Shown: positions 9,363 to 22,400 of the stretch, piece by piece
Position numbering within the stretch: position 1 is the stretch's first letter
How the letters are laid out: each line of letters opens with the position of its first letter
DNA from: Nageia nagi
Taxonomy: Eukaryota > Pinophyta
Direction: 5' to 3'
Assembly (NCBI GenBank): GCA_050084985.1
Contig: JBITNC010000001.1
Span: 206,026,001-206,090,000 of the forward strand
Length of the DNA: 64,000 bases
Notes under the pieces: generated by a model
Seen by the model: only the letters and a program-made list of their open reading frames with translations
Database searches by the model: none
What the model was told of the DNA's origin: nothing
Made by a program: the position numbers and the translations under genes

Positions 9363-10026
9363 TCAAAAACATAGGATGGGGAGCTTTGTTTCTCTATTGT
9401 TTGTTGTTGCTTTTTTATGATATAAAATTTTGACTTAATTTCTTAGATGAATCAAAATTATGATAAAATGTGTTTTCATTTTACATTTGATGTAGTTTTG
9501 AAAACAAATTTAAATATACTTTAGAAGTGACTATTTTTGGTATGTGTTGAGCTTGTGTGACAGTTGCATGACATTTTTGTTATGTCATTTTGCATGTCTA
9601 AGTGCACATGTACCATATAAGTCCTCTTTAGTATATGAGTTTGATGGTGTTGTCCTTTGTCCTGATAATAAGGTTTCAAGATGATCTCCTATAATAATGA
9701 TACATCACATCTTATCATATTTTGATTTTCTTGACCAATTCAAGGTTATTTTGAGAAAATTTTAACATTCTCATGGCTATTTCTAAATGTGACATTTTAC
9801 TTCCAATCACTGGCATTTAGTGGTAGTTGTTGGCATTCATCTTAGAGTCATTAACATTTAGATACAGTCACTGGTGTCCGTCTCTAAGTCACTGGATGTT
9901 TAAAAAAGAAAAAATTTTGATTTTCTCTTATTCACTACTTTTTAGCTGTCACTTTCATTATTAGCCAGCATGAGTTTCCCTTGCAATCTCATTGATTTCC
10001 AACTGTTGATATTTGCTACGATCACC
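9363..10026 (+). other. T2 segment upstream of the antisense PMD gene
   Basis: Collinear with 1000-1649 and without coding signal. It holds a TATA-like catataag (9614-9621, plus strand) and a cluster of the agtcactgg-type short motif at about 9800-9900. Confidence 0.45.
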
Positions 10027-12450
10027 ATGCCTCCACGTAGATGCTCCAGTGGATGTTCTCGACCTATCCAGGAAGAGGTAGGGTTTTAAAATCACTTTCT
10101 TTTCTATTTTTTATTTGTAACTTATAATTTAACTATTTAATCCCAAAATTGAAACTATGAATGCCCTTTAAACATCATTTTGGTTGTTTTTATTGAATGA
10201 ATTTTGTAGATTAAGCTTTCATTTATGTTTTTTGTGAAATTTTTCATAATCTAGCCTCAATCATCGACCTAGGCCGAACGTGTGATAGAGTCATCGGTGT
10301 TTGGAATGTGAATGCTAACGACTGAGTCTTGCCTACTTGAAATGTTGATGTTTCAATATGAAATGCCAATTTTCTCTTTTTTTTTTAGTTGAACCCTTTT
10401 TAACATTATACAGGTTCGTGACATCTTTGAGCCTTGAGGTAGATATCCCTCGATTCTATAGGAGAGTAGAGATCTTTTAGGTCCAACCGATCATACCTTT
10501 TTCAGATCCATCAGTTTTGGAGTGGGTCCACACATGGGCCGCATTCATTGGGAGTATCCTTTATTGGTTGCATTATTAGATAGATGGGATGTAGTGACAT
10601 GCACTTTTCATCTTCCAACAAGGGAGATGACTATTACAGTAGAGGACATACACAGATTATATAGACTCCCCATTCATGGATAGCAGATTTCACTTGTGGT
10701 AGATAGGATGGGAGCTTTACTTGCTATTTCTTATTTGTATGGGGCTGCTCGGGTTGATACTATTATTTCAGAGATTATTTTAGGTGGTATCTGATATTAC
10801 TAGTACTAGCTAGAGGATCAGCAGGGGATGATTCATTTTTCATATTTGATGGGTTTGGTATAATGTTATGCTCTCCTTGATATTGGAAGTGGGAGATTTC
10901 CATGGTTGTTATTACCTATTATTGTAGATATGATGTAGCAGGGTATGGTATATGCTTGGGCACCCACATTATTAGCTCAAATTTATAGGGAACTATTCTT
11001 CTATTCATAGGGGCATAAGGCCTCTTTATCAGTTACTATCACATTGTAGGCATGGGCCTATGAGCATATAGCTGTGGCTCATCCTCCAGGGTTACCGATG
11101 CTAGGGTTTGGAAGTCACTTGGATTATGAGGTGGGCATAGTCTGATGGCATGATGATTTTTATATTCACCCATTGGATGGAGTTTGTTGGGATGTGAACT
11201 ATTATTGCCACATGCTTAGTCAGATTCCAGATCAAGTGAGATTCAGACCTTACCGCTTGTATCCCATCTGGAGAGAGCTCACAGTTGAGCTTACTGGTAT
11301 TCAATAGCCATGTGTTTTGAGCGATCATCAAGCCAATTTTTTGGAGTACTTTCATTTTAAGCAGGTGCATTGTCATTTTGGTTTAGTTTAGGATGTACCT
11401 ACCTCAGTAGTGCCATATTAGTGTGAGGGCACCATTTCAACAAAGGGTGTACAACTGTTGGTTTACATAGAGCTAGATCCTACTCAGGAGGAGGGATCAT
11501 TAGAGGATGATACCAAAGAGGATGATGTAGGGGTGTCTGAGGCCTTCAAGGCCTAGTGGGAGGAGGGAGATGATGTCCCAGAGGGTGGATTGGAGGGTCA
11601 ACATGTTTGTAGGTGCATTAATGTTGATGCAGAGTTGGGTGCAGTAGTAGGAGGGGGAGAGGTAGGTGAGGAGCCTACAAGAGTAGAGGCTATAAGAGAG
11701 GAGGCTACTAGTGAGGAGGTTATGGTGGATGCTTTTGAGGAGTTAGCTCCTGAGGGGGCTATAGGTGTAGGTGAGGAGGGAGTTGCCTGAGAGATTACAT
11801 GTGGAGTCAAGGAGGTTCTTGCTACATAGGTTCCTAGCATTGATACTTTGCTAAGCGACATTTATGAGCTGAGACACCAGCTAGCATAGGCCCACTCATG
11901 TATGTATAGATATAGGGCTAAGTGAGATAGGTACAGACATGAGAGGGATGAGGCTCATTCCTCTTTACAGGGAACTCAAGCTCATCAGTTGGGAGTGGTC
12001 TCTACTTTTGAAGGTGGTCCTTCAGTTGTCCATCATGGTATTTATCAACAGTGGGATTCTTACAGTGGTATAGTATAGTCATAGCTGATAGGTGTTCTAG
12101 CTTTTACTCTAGGGGCTTAGTATCTTATACCTCCAGATACTTATATGCCTATAGATATTTCAATATATTAGATAGATAGTAGTGCACAGGGCATAATGGG
12201 ATCCCCAAGCAGGACTCATAGATCATGAGGTCTATCTAGTAGGAGTGGTACACCTTGGGCATCTCCTTTAGGGGCTATTAGTTCATCCAAGTTACAAAGC
12301 GCTTAGCATCCAAGTAGTCCTATAGGCTCTGTAGGCACTACTCCTCTAGGTCAAGGTACCAAAGAGACTAGTAGATGGCAAAGGTGACCAAGTAGTCCTA
12401 GCAAACAAGGTAGTGGTTGGGGTAGTCCTTGAGGATACCCTTTTTCATGA
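10027..12450 (+). pseudogene. Antisense plant mobile domain (PMD) protein gene carried by T2, decayed
   Basis: Exon 1 is 10027-10077 (17 codons, no stop: MPPRRCSSGCSRPIQEE) and exon 2 is 10414-12450. The PMD core is readable: LLVALLDRWDVV, TCTFHLPT, REMTITVEDIHRLYRLPI, AWAPTLLAQIYREL, AWAYEHIAVAHPPG. A long stretch near the C-terminus (11590-11790) is open, acidic and Glu/Val-rich, followed by a coiled-coil-like section and a Ser/Gly-rich end. Stops are nearly all of decay type (TAG for CAG or TGG, TGA for CGA). Sequence and gene position match the T1 copy, and length differs by 6 nt in exon 2, so the frame was maintained before the copies separated. It is antisense to gag-pol and starts about 0.7 kb from the 3' LTR. 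Confidence 0.78.
10078..10413 (+). other. Intron of the T2 PMD gene
   Basis: The donor is gaagag/gtaggg and the acceptor attatacag/gttcg. The acceptor is CAG here and TAG in T1. Phase 0. Confidence 0.65.
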
Positions 12451-14421
12451 TGTCATTTTATATACTTATGAGGTTATTGGACCCTTATATTTTATTGTAT
12501 GATTCATGATGTTATGATGACCTTTTGATGGACTATGATGATGTATATATAGATAGATAGATCTTTGATATTTATGATACTTGTATGATTCTGATGCATG
12601 AGCTTTCATTCTAAAAATAGGTATGATGTGTTGTTATGTAGATCATGATTGTCTTTTAATTACTTGATGATGAATAGATGTTAATAATATATGTAATTTC
12701 TGAAATGTATGATGTATAGATATAATTGTGGAATGTATAATGTATAATGATGAAATATATAACATATATCAACAAATTGGTATTAATGATGTTATTATTC
12801 TCAAAATTAAGTTAATAATAAGTATGATTATAATTGCTATAATTATTAAATCCAATTGATAATTTTAATAAGGAAAGTTATTTAAGGCATGTTTTTATTA
12901 TATTTTTGCAGAATTAGATGCATCATCTTCTGTACTTGGCAATTTCACAATAAACTTCTTAACATGACAAAATAGTGACTTATGGATGTATATGAACATT
13001 AAATTTATCTTGGTCAGGGGAACAATAAAGAATCATTCCTATCCTTTCCAAAGAAAAGAAATTTTAATAATGTTCAAAGGTAATAGGTAATAGTAAAAAT
13101 AGCTTGACATGACACACTAGTGACTTATGGATGTAAATGAACATTAACTTTATCTTGGTCAGGGGAACAATAAATAATCATTCCTATCCTTTCCAAAGAA
13201 AAGCAATTTTAATAATGTTCAAAGGTAGTGATATTTTCAAAAGGAATGGGTTTAACAAAATGACACACATGATTCTAAACACAAAACACATTATAAACTA
13301 TGACAACAGATTAGGTGATTTTGGATTAATAACCAAGTTATGATAACATCTACCTCATCTTTCTTTATCTCAAGATTTAACAACCTAAGATGATATCAAA
13401 CAATATTGTTATATGTTGATAAAAAATCTACAAACTCCAATGTGTGTAGTGAGATTCATTCCCCTTCTTAGATCATTTGAGATGAAATATCCTAGAGACA
13501 TCAATAAGCTAGTCTATCCGTATGCAATGTATAGAGGTCCATAGGAAAGAAGGTCACTAACCAAAATGGACATATCACCACTCATAAGGTATGCCTCATT
13601 GCTAGATAGGCATCCATAGCCCTGATGAGGATTAACCCCTCGATCCTGCTACAACCTTGCTCTACTGCTAGTCAAGCGTCCATAGCCCTGGTAGAGGATA
13701 TTGTAATCACCTAAGAATCATTGTAACCATTCTTTTTTTTTTTGTCATCTCTTTCTTCTTTTCCTCTTTTTTTTTTTTTTACTATCAAATGATTCTTGGG
13801 TTTGGGATGAAGCGAATAATAGGATAGACACATAACTTTCACTCTTAATGTCTCTTAGAATGATTTCATTCAAATTCTCTCAGAATTTTTTAATGTTGTA
13901 AGTGCTTGGAGTTTATGGATTTTCTTTCAAATATAAACTTTATGTTTTTCTATCATTTATGGTATATCATTTCTTTATAAAATAAAAGACAAGGTGAATG
14001 TAGTGATAACAAGGAGATTATTCTAAAATGACCTTTTCACACATTACACATTTACTAGATAATCACATTTACAATGACATACAACATATATTCACATCAT
14101 ATGAGGGTAGGGCACCCAATTGCCAAGTGGCCTCTAGATATTTCCATCTAGGTAGATTTTATAGTTTTATAATTTTTATGTGTTTTATAGTTTTCAAATT
14201 TTTATGATTTTACAAAATTTTTTAATTTTTAGGATTTTATAATTTTTTCTAGGAAATCTATTCATGACGCATTCAAATCGAGTTTGGATTGCATTAGGAT
14301 TGAATGAACAATGTGTAGAACTAAACAAAAAACTAAAATCCAATACCACTTGATTATGATAGATTTCTAAAATACAATAATCTAAGTGTTCAGATGTTAC
14401 GGTTTGAGTGATAGAAATGAT
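12451..14421. other. T2 spacer between convergent PMD gene and extra ORF
   Basis: No coding signal. It contains the 127-bp duplication (12958-13084 and 13103-13229), CCATAGCCC-type short repeats around 13610-13700, and a stem with arms 13713-13722 and 13788-13797 around a T-rich loop. It is collinear with the T1 spacer. Confidence 0.6.
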
Positions 14422-15405
14422 TCATTCTCGATATTTTAAAGTTAGATTGTGAGTATAATCAACTATTATTTTGGGCTTTTCTATAGGCCATAGAAGATAG
14501 AAATATATCATTAAATCATATTCTGAGTTAGGAGAACACCATAACTCAAATGTGTTGATACAAATAATGACTTGATATCCATTTACTTTGACATCCCAAC
14601 CATAAGATTCGCATGCATCATAGAATGTCAAGGCCATTTTTTGTTGTATTTCAAGAGGCATGGAAAACATATCTGAATACAAAAGAGTAGGAGCGTTACG
14701 AATAACTTTCATAAAGATATCTTTGTCATACCTACTTTTGAACTCTGGAAGATAACTTCCATTATTCCACACTCTATGTTCTTTTGATAGTTTTTTGATA
14801 ATCTCATTTCTAACCCTTATTTGATTCATCATTGTAAGTTCAGCAATACGACAAGCTTGCCTTTCTTCCAATTTTCATTTCCAAATTGTGTGTCGCATTT
14901 GCATGCGAGAAAATCTATGAATTTGCCTATAGTATTGTCATGACATTCTAGGAGGAAAAGCCACAAAAGTATTTGAAAAATCATAAATCACCCTTTTATG
15001 AGGTAAATAATGTAAAATTTCATACATCCATTCTAGGCTTTTGGTTAATTGTTTAACGTATTTCTACCTAGCTAAAAGGAGTGAATACTCAGTTAATTGG
15101 CAATTTATAACCATTCTTGGTATTCCATAGGGCCATTGTAGGCAAAAAACTATTATTTCTTATGATATTCTTTCCATATGGGTGAAATAGATTTGTGGAT
15201 CTAAAATAATGCTTACTTCGTATCCATAAAAAGTGACTTTCCAATCATTATTTCTACCACAAAACATATGATATGTTCTTTCATATTGTTAATCAATAGT
15301 CAATTGTAAATAATTGAAGAGATTAAGATCAAATCCATATTTTAAATATGTCAATGCTAAGTCACCTGGATATCTTGGTGGTGGAAATTGTACTTGTGGT
15401 GGCAT
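14422..15405 (-). pseudogene. Extra ORF downstream of integrase, T2 copy (best-preserved)
   Basis: ATG at 15405 (MPPQVQFPPPRYPGDLALTY) to a stop at 14422, 327 codons. The last 149 codons are fully open; a few transition-type stops lie upstream. Repeat 1 (about residues 33-110) has WKVTFYGYEVSIILDPQIYF and LQWPYGIPRMV. Repeat 2 (about 249-327) has GWDVKVNGYQVIICINTFELW and LLWPIEKPKIIVDY. The shared pattern is [GD]W-[KD]V-x3-GY-[EQ]-V, an Ile-rich strand, then a WP-x-[EI] turn and I-V. Between them lies a charged segment (EERQACRIAELTMMNQIRVR) that could be helical. I recognise no known family. Length matches the T1 copy exactly. It sits after pol on the same strand. Confidence 0.72.
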
Positions 15406-15531
15406 TATGCTACCTTCAACAGATTCCTTTGCCAGATTCATCCTTTCTATTTTAACCATTAACACTTGACAAATATTAATACTTTTATTTACTTATTAAT
15501 TCAATAATAAAATAAAATGAAAGAAAACTAA

Positions 15532-15641
<110 letters not shown>

Positions 15642-15648
15642 CATATTT

Positions 15649-18600
15649 TTATGTATGGAAGGGTTGAAGATGCATGATATTTATAGGTTCACACTCTTCA
15701 TTTCCTTCTAAGTCTAATAGATGATAAGTTCCTTTATCGAATTTTTTCTTAATGATATATGGTCCTAACCAATTTGGAGCAAACTTATCTCTAAGCTGTC
15801 GTTCTATTTGTGAAGTTTGTTGATTTTCTTTTAAAACTAAATTACCTATTTTGAACTCACGAATTAAAGCCCTTTTATCAAAAGCTCATTTTATCCTCTT
15901 TTGATAAACTTGCATATATTCTAAAGCATTAATACATTTTTCATCTAAAAGTAACAATTGATCTAAGTGAGTTTGTCTTGCTTCTTCATCAGAATTTTGC
16001 TCACTTAGATTTACTCTAAGGGATGGTATCTCAAGTTCTATGGGTAGGATGGCTTCTGCTCCATATACTAAAGAGAATGGTGTTGCCCCAATAGGGGTGC
16101 ATACACTGGTACAATAAGCCCATAAGGCCTTTGATATTTGCATATACCAATCTCTATGAGAATCATTTACTATTTTTGCTAAGATGTTTTGAATAGTCTT
16201 ATTAGTAGCTTCTGCCCGTCCATTGCCTTATGGATAATATGGAGTGGAAAAACATTGTTTAATTTTATACTTGTCACATATTCGTTTTACCTCCTTATTT
16301 TTAAAATTTTTTCCATTATCTGTAATTAATTAGTTTGGTATGCCGAATCTACATATAATATAACTTTCTATAAATTCTATAATTTTTGAACCAGTAGTGG
16401 AAGTCATAGGAATAGCCTCTACCCATTTAGTAAAATATTCAGTTGCTGTGATGATGAACTTGTGTCCACTAGAAGATGTAAGTGTAATTTGACCTATTAA
16501 ATCTAATGCCCATTTAGAGAATGGCCAAAGTGATTATGTGGGATGTAGTTCTTGAGATGGTTGTGAAAATAAATGAGCATATTGTTGACATTTAAAACAT
16601 TTTTTAACATATTCACAACAATCCTTTTCCATAGTAGGCCCATAATACCCCATTTGAATCAATCATTTTACAATCATAGCACCATTAAAGTGTCCTCCGC
16701 ATGTTCCATCATGTGCGGAGGATAGAGCTTTTTTAATATCATTACATTCAAGACATCTGAGTAAAATACCATTGAAATTTTATCGATGAAAGATATCCCC
16801 TATCAAAAAATATTTAGTTACTTTGATTTTAAATGCTCGTTGTGATGATTTATTAAGGTCTGCAGGAAGAGTTCCAAATTTTAAAAAATTTGTCAATTCC
16901 TTGTACCAATTATCTTTATCAATTACATCAATATTTAACACACCTTTTTCTTCATCTTCTTGTTGTAATGATGATTGAGACAATTGAATTATTTCAACTT
17001 GAATTGAAGATTTTTTAGGATCCTCTAGGATAAGAGATCCAATAGAAGCCATAGCATCTACAAATCTATTAGATGATCTTGGTGCCACTTCTATACTAAA
17101 TTGGTCAAAAGATTTTAATAATTCTTCAACTAATGCTTTATACTTTTGAAGTAAAGGTTCTTTACATTTATAGATTCCTTCCACTTGATTTATGATGAGT
17201 AAATAATCCCCAATAATCTTAATTCTTTTAAGTTTTAATTTAATCGTAGTTTTTAATGCTAATATCAAAGCTTCATATTTCGCATTATTATTAGTACAAG
17301 GAAATTTTAATTTAAATGAATATGGTATAGGGATCCCTTGCAGGGTTATAAATACGACACCTGCTCCACCACCTTGTTCACATCGGGAACCATCAAAGTG
17401 TATTGTCATATCCCAATCATCTTTAGGTTCTACAAGTATTTCAATTTCATCTAGTTGAAACACCCCATCATTGGGTAATTCAATGACAAGGGGTTTATCA
17501 TCTTGCAATGGAGCATCAGTGAGATAGTTAGCAATTACTTGTCCTTTTATTAACTTTTGTCCAATAAAATGTAAATCAAATTTAGTTAAATGCATTATCC
17601 ACTTTGCAGTTCTTAAATTTTGATATGTTTTATTCATCATATATTTCAATGGATCCATTTTAGAGATGACATATGTTGTATGATTAAGCATATAATGTCA
17701 GAGTTTTTTAGTAGCAAAAATGATAGCAAGACATAATTTTTCCAAATATATGTATTTAATCTCGTAGCTCACTAGGGTTCTACTCAGATAATATATAGCT
17801 TGCTCTTTATTGTGTTCATTCTTTTGAGCAAGCATTGTTCCTAAAGCACTTTCAGTAGCAAAAATATATAACAAAAAGGGTACATCTTTTCTTGGTGGAC
17901 TTAAGATAGGAAGCGATAATAAATATCTTTTAATTTCATCGAATGCATCTTGTTGCTCTTTGCCCCAATGATATTCTACTCCCTTTTTTAACAATTTTGT
18001 ACATGGTTTACATTTATCAAAAAGTTGCACTATAAACCTTCTAATAGCTTGTAACTTGCCGTGTAAACTTTGTAATTATTTTAGATTTGCAGGAGGTGGC
18101 ATGTCTACTACTACCTTCACTTTACTAGGATCTATTTCAATTCCTCATCGAGACACAATAAATCCTAATAATTTTCCTGAAGTTACACCGAAACACATTT
18201 TTTTGGATTTAATCTTACTTTATGCTCTAATAATCTATCCAAGACTTTAATTAGATCTTTTCCATGATTTACTCGATATTTAGATCTAACCAACAAATCA
18301 TCAACATAATCTTCTACTATGTCATGCATATAGTCATGGAATATATGTCATAGCCCTTTGATAAGTTGGCCCAGTGTTTTTTAATCCAAAAGGCATGACT
18401 CTATAACAAAAGGTACCCCAAGGAGTTATAAAGGCCATTTTATGTTGATCTTTAGTAGCTATTTTTATTTGATTATAACCAGAAAACCCATTCATTAATG
18501 ATAACATATCATGTCCTACTGTCGAGTCTACCAAACTATCAATGCTAGGTAGAGGGAAATCATCTTTAGGGTAGGCTTTGTTAAGATCATGAAAATCTAT

Positions 18601-18790
18601 GCATATTCTTATTTTTCCACTTGGTTTTTTCATAGTTACCATATTGGATATCCAATATGAGTAATCTATAGGTTGTATAAATTTAGCATCTAATAATTTT
18701 TGAAGTTCTTCTTTTACCATTAATGCTATTGTAGGATGCATTTTACGTAATTTTTGTTTAATGGGTTTAGCATCAAGCTTTAAAGCTAAA
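15649..18790 (-). pseudogene. T2 pol: reverse transcriptase, RNase H, archaeal-type RNase H, integrase
   Basis: One reading frame with scattered stops. RT (about 18334-18780) shows KMHPTIALMVKEELQKLL, DFHDLNKAYPKDDFPLPS, GYNQI and VMPFGLKN. The gypsy RNase H (17698-18030 and on) shows ESALGTMLAQK and YLEKLCLAIIFATKKL. The second RNase H (about 16950-17430) shows MTIHFDGSRCEQGGGAG, NAKYEALILAL and IKIIGDYLLIINQ, with D-E-D residues visible. The integrase (15649-16780) has an H-H-C-C zinc module, ALDLIGQI, ITDNGKNF and GRAEATNK, so its D-D-E residues are intact, and it ends with HLQPF. Two RNase H domains are a hallmark of Tat elements. One inserted A near 18788 puts this frame out of step with the protease. 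Confidence 0.88.
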
Positions 18791-20720
18791 ATTATGTACT
18801 ACTAACTTGGGATCTATTCTAGGCATGTCTGCATATGACCATGCAAACACCTTTTCTCATTCTTTTATTAAGGCTATAATTTCTTCTTGTTCATTTTCTG
18901 TGAGGTTTTCTCCTAATTGAATAATTTTAAGATTTTGAGGATCATTACTAATATTTATTTCTAGGACCTTTTCAGTAAGCATATGCAACCCTTCTTCTAA
19001 TTGATTTGGTATTGGTATCTAGCCATTGTCATTAGCACTATATTCTTCATCATATTCTTGAGTTTGTTCATTCATGCATACTTGATTTTCATAGGAACCA
19101 AGTATGTGATCTATGTTTTTGAATTCATGTATCGAGGGGTTAGATGATATGAGAGAGAAATTAGCAATTGCTTCATCTGTAGAAGTATTGGCTATTATTT
19201 TAATTAAATTTTGGTTTTTGTTGACTTCATCTATTTATTTATTCATTATTTTGATCTTCAATATCATTCTCTTTTATTGTAACCATATTTATCGATGGTA
19301 TATCTGAATATGGAATGATTGATGATTTGACATTTATATTTATTTTTTCTTGTATATCACTTGGTAAGAACGAATGATTCCAGGGCGGCTCAATATTATT
19401 AATAAAGAGCATTTTGATTCCTTCTAAGACATCCATTTCATTTAATTGTTCTTCTCTTATATCAATAACTTCTTGTACTATGGATTCTTTCTCTAAAATT
19501 TCTTCATTATAATTCAAATTCTTTTCTCCTAAATTTTCTAATTTAGCAAGGCTTTCACATTTATTTTGATAACCTAATCCACTTTTATCAGTGGGATCTT
19601 GATATTGTAATTCAATTATTTCTTATGGACCTTGTTCATATTGACCCAATCCTCATCCTTGCCAATTACATTTGTTAAAATAGTTTAAGACAAATGTTCT
19701 TGAACATGGTGATAAATATTTCATATCATTATTGAAATTTCCTTCATATGTTTGATTGGGTATTGTTGACATAGGATCTACTATCCCCGCATATATAAAC
19801 ATTGTTTGATTAGGTACTTCTCCTAAAGGTACTATTTGTCCAATCACAATAGGTGATTCAGACAATTTTTCCACTTCTTATGATGAAGGTATATTAAATA
19901 CTACATCATCTACATCATATTCTCCCATCCCTAAATCCCTTAAGTTAACTTTTACTAGATATACATGGGAGGAGTCATTATTAGATGTGGTGTTTACTTA
20001 TTTTGATGAAGAAGCTCCATATTTTTCATCTAAAGCTTTAGCAACTCTTTCCCAAGTATCTTTATCTTGTATAACTATACCACCTTTTTCTTTTATGATT
20101 TCAGATTGATTCCTACTTTTGTTCATTAATATAGTTGATAAATTAGGAGATGGTAAGGTCACTTTATTCGAATCAAAAATTAAATTACAATGTGAGTAAG
20201 GATCTGGATCTTTAAACACACAATGAACTTTATCTTTGTAAATGTATTTTAAACATCCATGATAGGTTGATGGAACACATTGCATTTCTCTAATCCATGG
20301 ACGTCCTAGAAGCACATTGTATTGTATAATATTTCCTTCAATTATATGCAATAAAGTTTGCATAGTTTTAGCCCCTACTATAATCAGTAGCACTATTGAT
20401 CCCAAAGTTGAACACACAGCATCATTAAACACCCTAATTTGTAAAGAAGAAGCTAAGAAAAGCAAATCTGATAAATTCAAATTTTTGTATGCAACATCTG
20501 AAATTATATTTATAGCCGATCCTTCATCTATCAGAATTGTTTTAAATAATTTTCCATCCACTTTACCTATTATATGTAAAGGTGGATCAAGTCCTCCTGG
20601 TCCATCATTATTTAATTTTTCTTGTTCATAGAAGGTGATGCTAAGTTGTTGAGATATCTTCAAACTTTCAACTATTGAAATAAAATCATCAAGGTTACTA
20701 GGATCCACTTGAATTTCTTA
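18791..20720 (-). pseudogene. T2 protease and protease-RT linker with G-patch-like motif
   Basis: The aspartic protease lies within 19998-20708: ILIDEGSAINII at the active site (D-x-G-S rather than D-[ST]-G, as is common in Tat elements) and NVLLGRPWI near its end. After it come an acidic, Asn/Ser-rich linker and, at about 19590-19690, CNWQG-x-GLGQYEQGP with a later SGLGYQ, which resembles a G-patch (RNA-binding, glycine-rich). The linker continues in 19239-19517 with many acidic residues. The frame equals that of gag. Confidence 0.78.
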
Positions 20721-20849
20721 TAGATTTTGATTCATAGCCTCCCTATAACTCTCATACTATTGTAATAATTCCAATAAAGTCATCTTAACTGGATACATTT
20801 TCAATTATCATTGAAGAACACCTTTTATCAAAACTTTAGGTTGTTACGG

Positions 20850-22400
20850 AGGAGGTATTGGTTGTATATTAATTGGGTTTGATATCGATTCATTTTTTCA
20901 TGGATTATCCTATTTATCCTGATATTGTTGTGCTCTTGTAGTTATACCAATCATATGTATTGAATCATCTATAGTCCCTATAAATGGTGTGTCCTTGTTA
21001 TTCCATGTATAGTTCATTTGGTTTGGGATGATCGCCACATTATTAGCCTAATGTGAAGGTAAGGGGTTTTGATATATCCCTAAATCTTGATTCGAAGGCA
21101 TAACAGGATTATCCACATCTATTTTTTGACTATCTATCAAGTCTTGAATTTTATGTTGTAAAGTTCAACATCTATTTGTATTATGTCCTTTTTATCTATG
21201 ATAAGCATAAAATTCATTTTCCTTATACCATTTGCTTTTGTAGTAAAATGGTTATCTCTCTATCCATCTCTTCTTGTTTGTCTAAATAAGGATCTCGATA
21301 TCTTTGTATTTGATTCCCTTCAGGAGTTTCCAGTTTCAAATTCTTCATTTTCTAATATTCATCCCACTGTCTTTATTTTTCTTTCTCCATGCATAAATAT
21401 TGTTCCGTTTTTATTTTTTCATTCTCTAATTCTTTAAGTTGTAATTCCTATAAGCAAAGTTGAATCTCATGTTCTTTATGAAGTCTCTTCTTTTCTTGTT
21501 CCAGGAACTCATTTCTTTCTATTTTGTTTGTTCTTGTTCTATGAATTTCCTTTTATCTCTAAGAAGTTTATCTTCCATTTCTTTTAATCTATCTTCTTAT
21601 TCTTGAATTTTAATAAATTCGTCAACTTCCATTAAAAGATGTTGCATCTCCGTGGCCTTTTTAATATCACTATCATGTGTTTTCGTAAATCTTTGATCGG
21701 CTTTTATTTTATGTAATCGTCATTCTTCTAGTTCTTCATAAGAAGGTATCTCTTCTATTTTGTAATTAGATGCCCTTCTATGTAATCCTCCCTTTGAAGG
21801 GTAAGATTTCTCTGTTTGCTTTATTGAAGGAGCTATTTGAGATAAATTACTCGTAGGTATTGATATTTCATTTTTTCCTAATTCAAGAGATCTATGAGAA
21901 AAAGAAGTTCCCTCTTTTCAGATCAAAGAACTAACCTTTTGACCATTTGATAATAGATGAATGACCCTATCATATTTAACTTTATAAGGCTCAATCTCTG
22001 GTACTACTATGGTTTCAAGTTGAGATTTATTCTCGTCAATTTCCAAGTTATCACGTCTATGATTTCATTTTTCAACATCTCCCGATAAACTAGAAGATGT
22101 CTTAGGAATAGCCCTATGACTAGCTAGGTGATGATGAATTTCAATTAACTCTTCATCTAACACCTGCATTCTAGTCTTAGTAGCAAGATCTTCTATACTT
22201 TATCTTTGCAATCTAGATTGATCATAACCCCAATCCAAATCTATACTTTCATAACGAACTACCTGTGAATCTAATTCATCTAAAGGAGGTGGCCTCCTAA
22301 CTGAATACTCTATCAAATCCATATTATCTGAATCTATTTCTTGTATTTCAAATGGATGTTTTCGCATTTTCTTAGTGATCATACTTCTAGTTTGAACCAT
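20850..22400 (-). pseudogene. T2 gag, lacking the Gag core
   Basis: Starts with MVQTRSM at 22400, the same N-terminus as T1 gag. An N-terminal segment, then a charged coiled-coil region (about 21480-21760), can be followed. At about 21236-21242 the sequence jumps from the end of the coiled-coil region to the zinc-knuckle region (KWYKENEFYAYHR, GHNTNRC). Compared with T1 about 1.2 kb is gone, including the whole retrotransposon Gag core. The zinc knuckle has Tyr in place of its first Cys. A particle could not be built from this copy. Confidence 0.8.

Noticed and set aside
11598-11861. Minus-strand open frame overlapping the PMD gene C-terminus
   Set aside because: It is the mirror of the low-complexity Glu/Gly/Val-rich part of the plus-strand PMD gene; the plus-strand frame has the family motifs.
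13137-13343. Open frame of 68 codons in the T2 spacer
   Set aside because: It spans one unit of the 127-bp duplication and is not open in T1.
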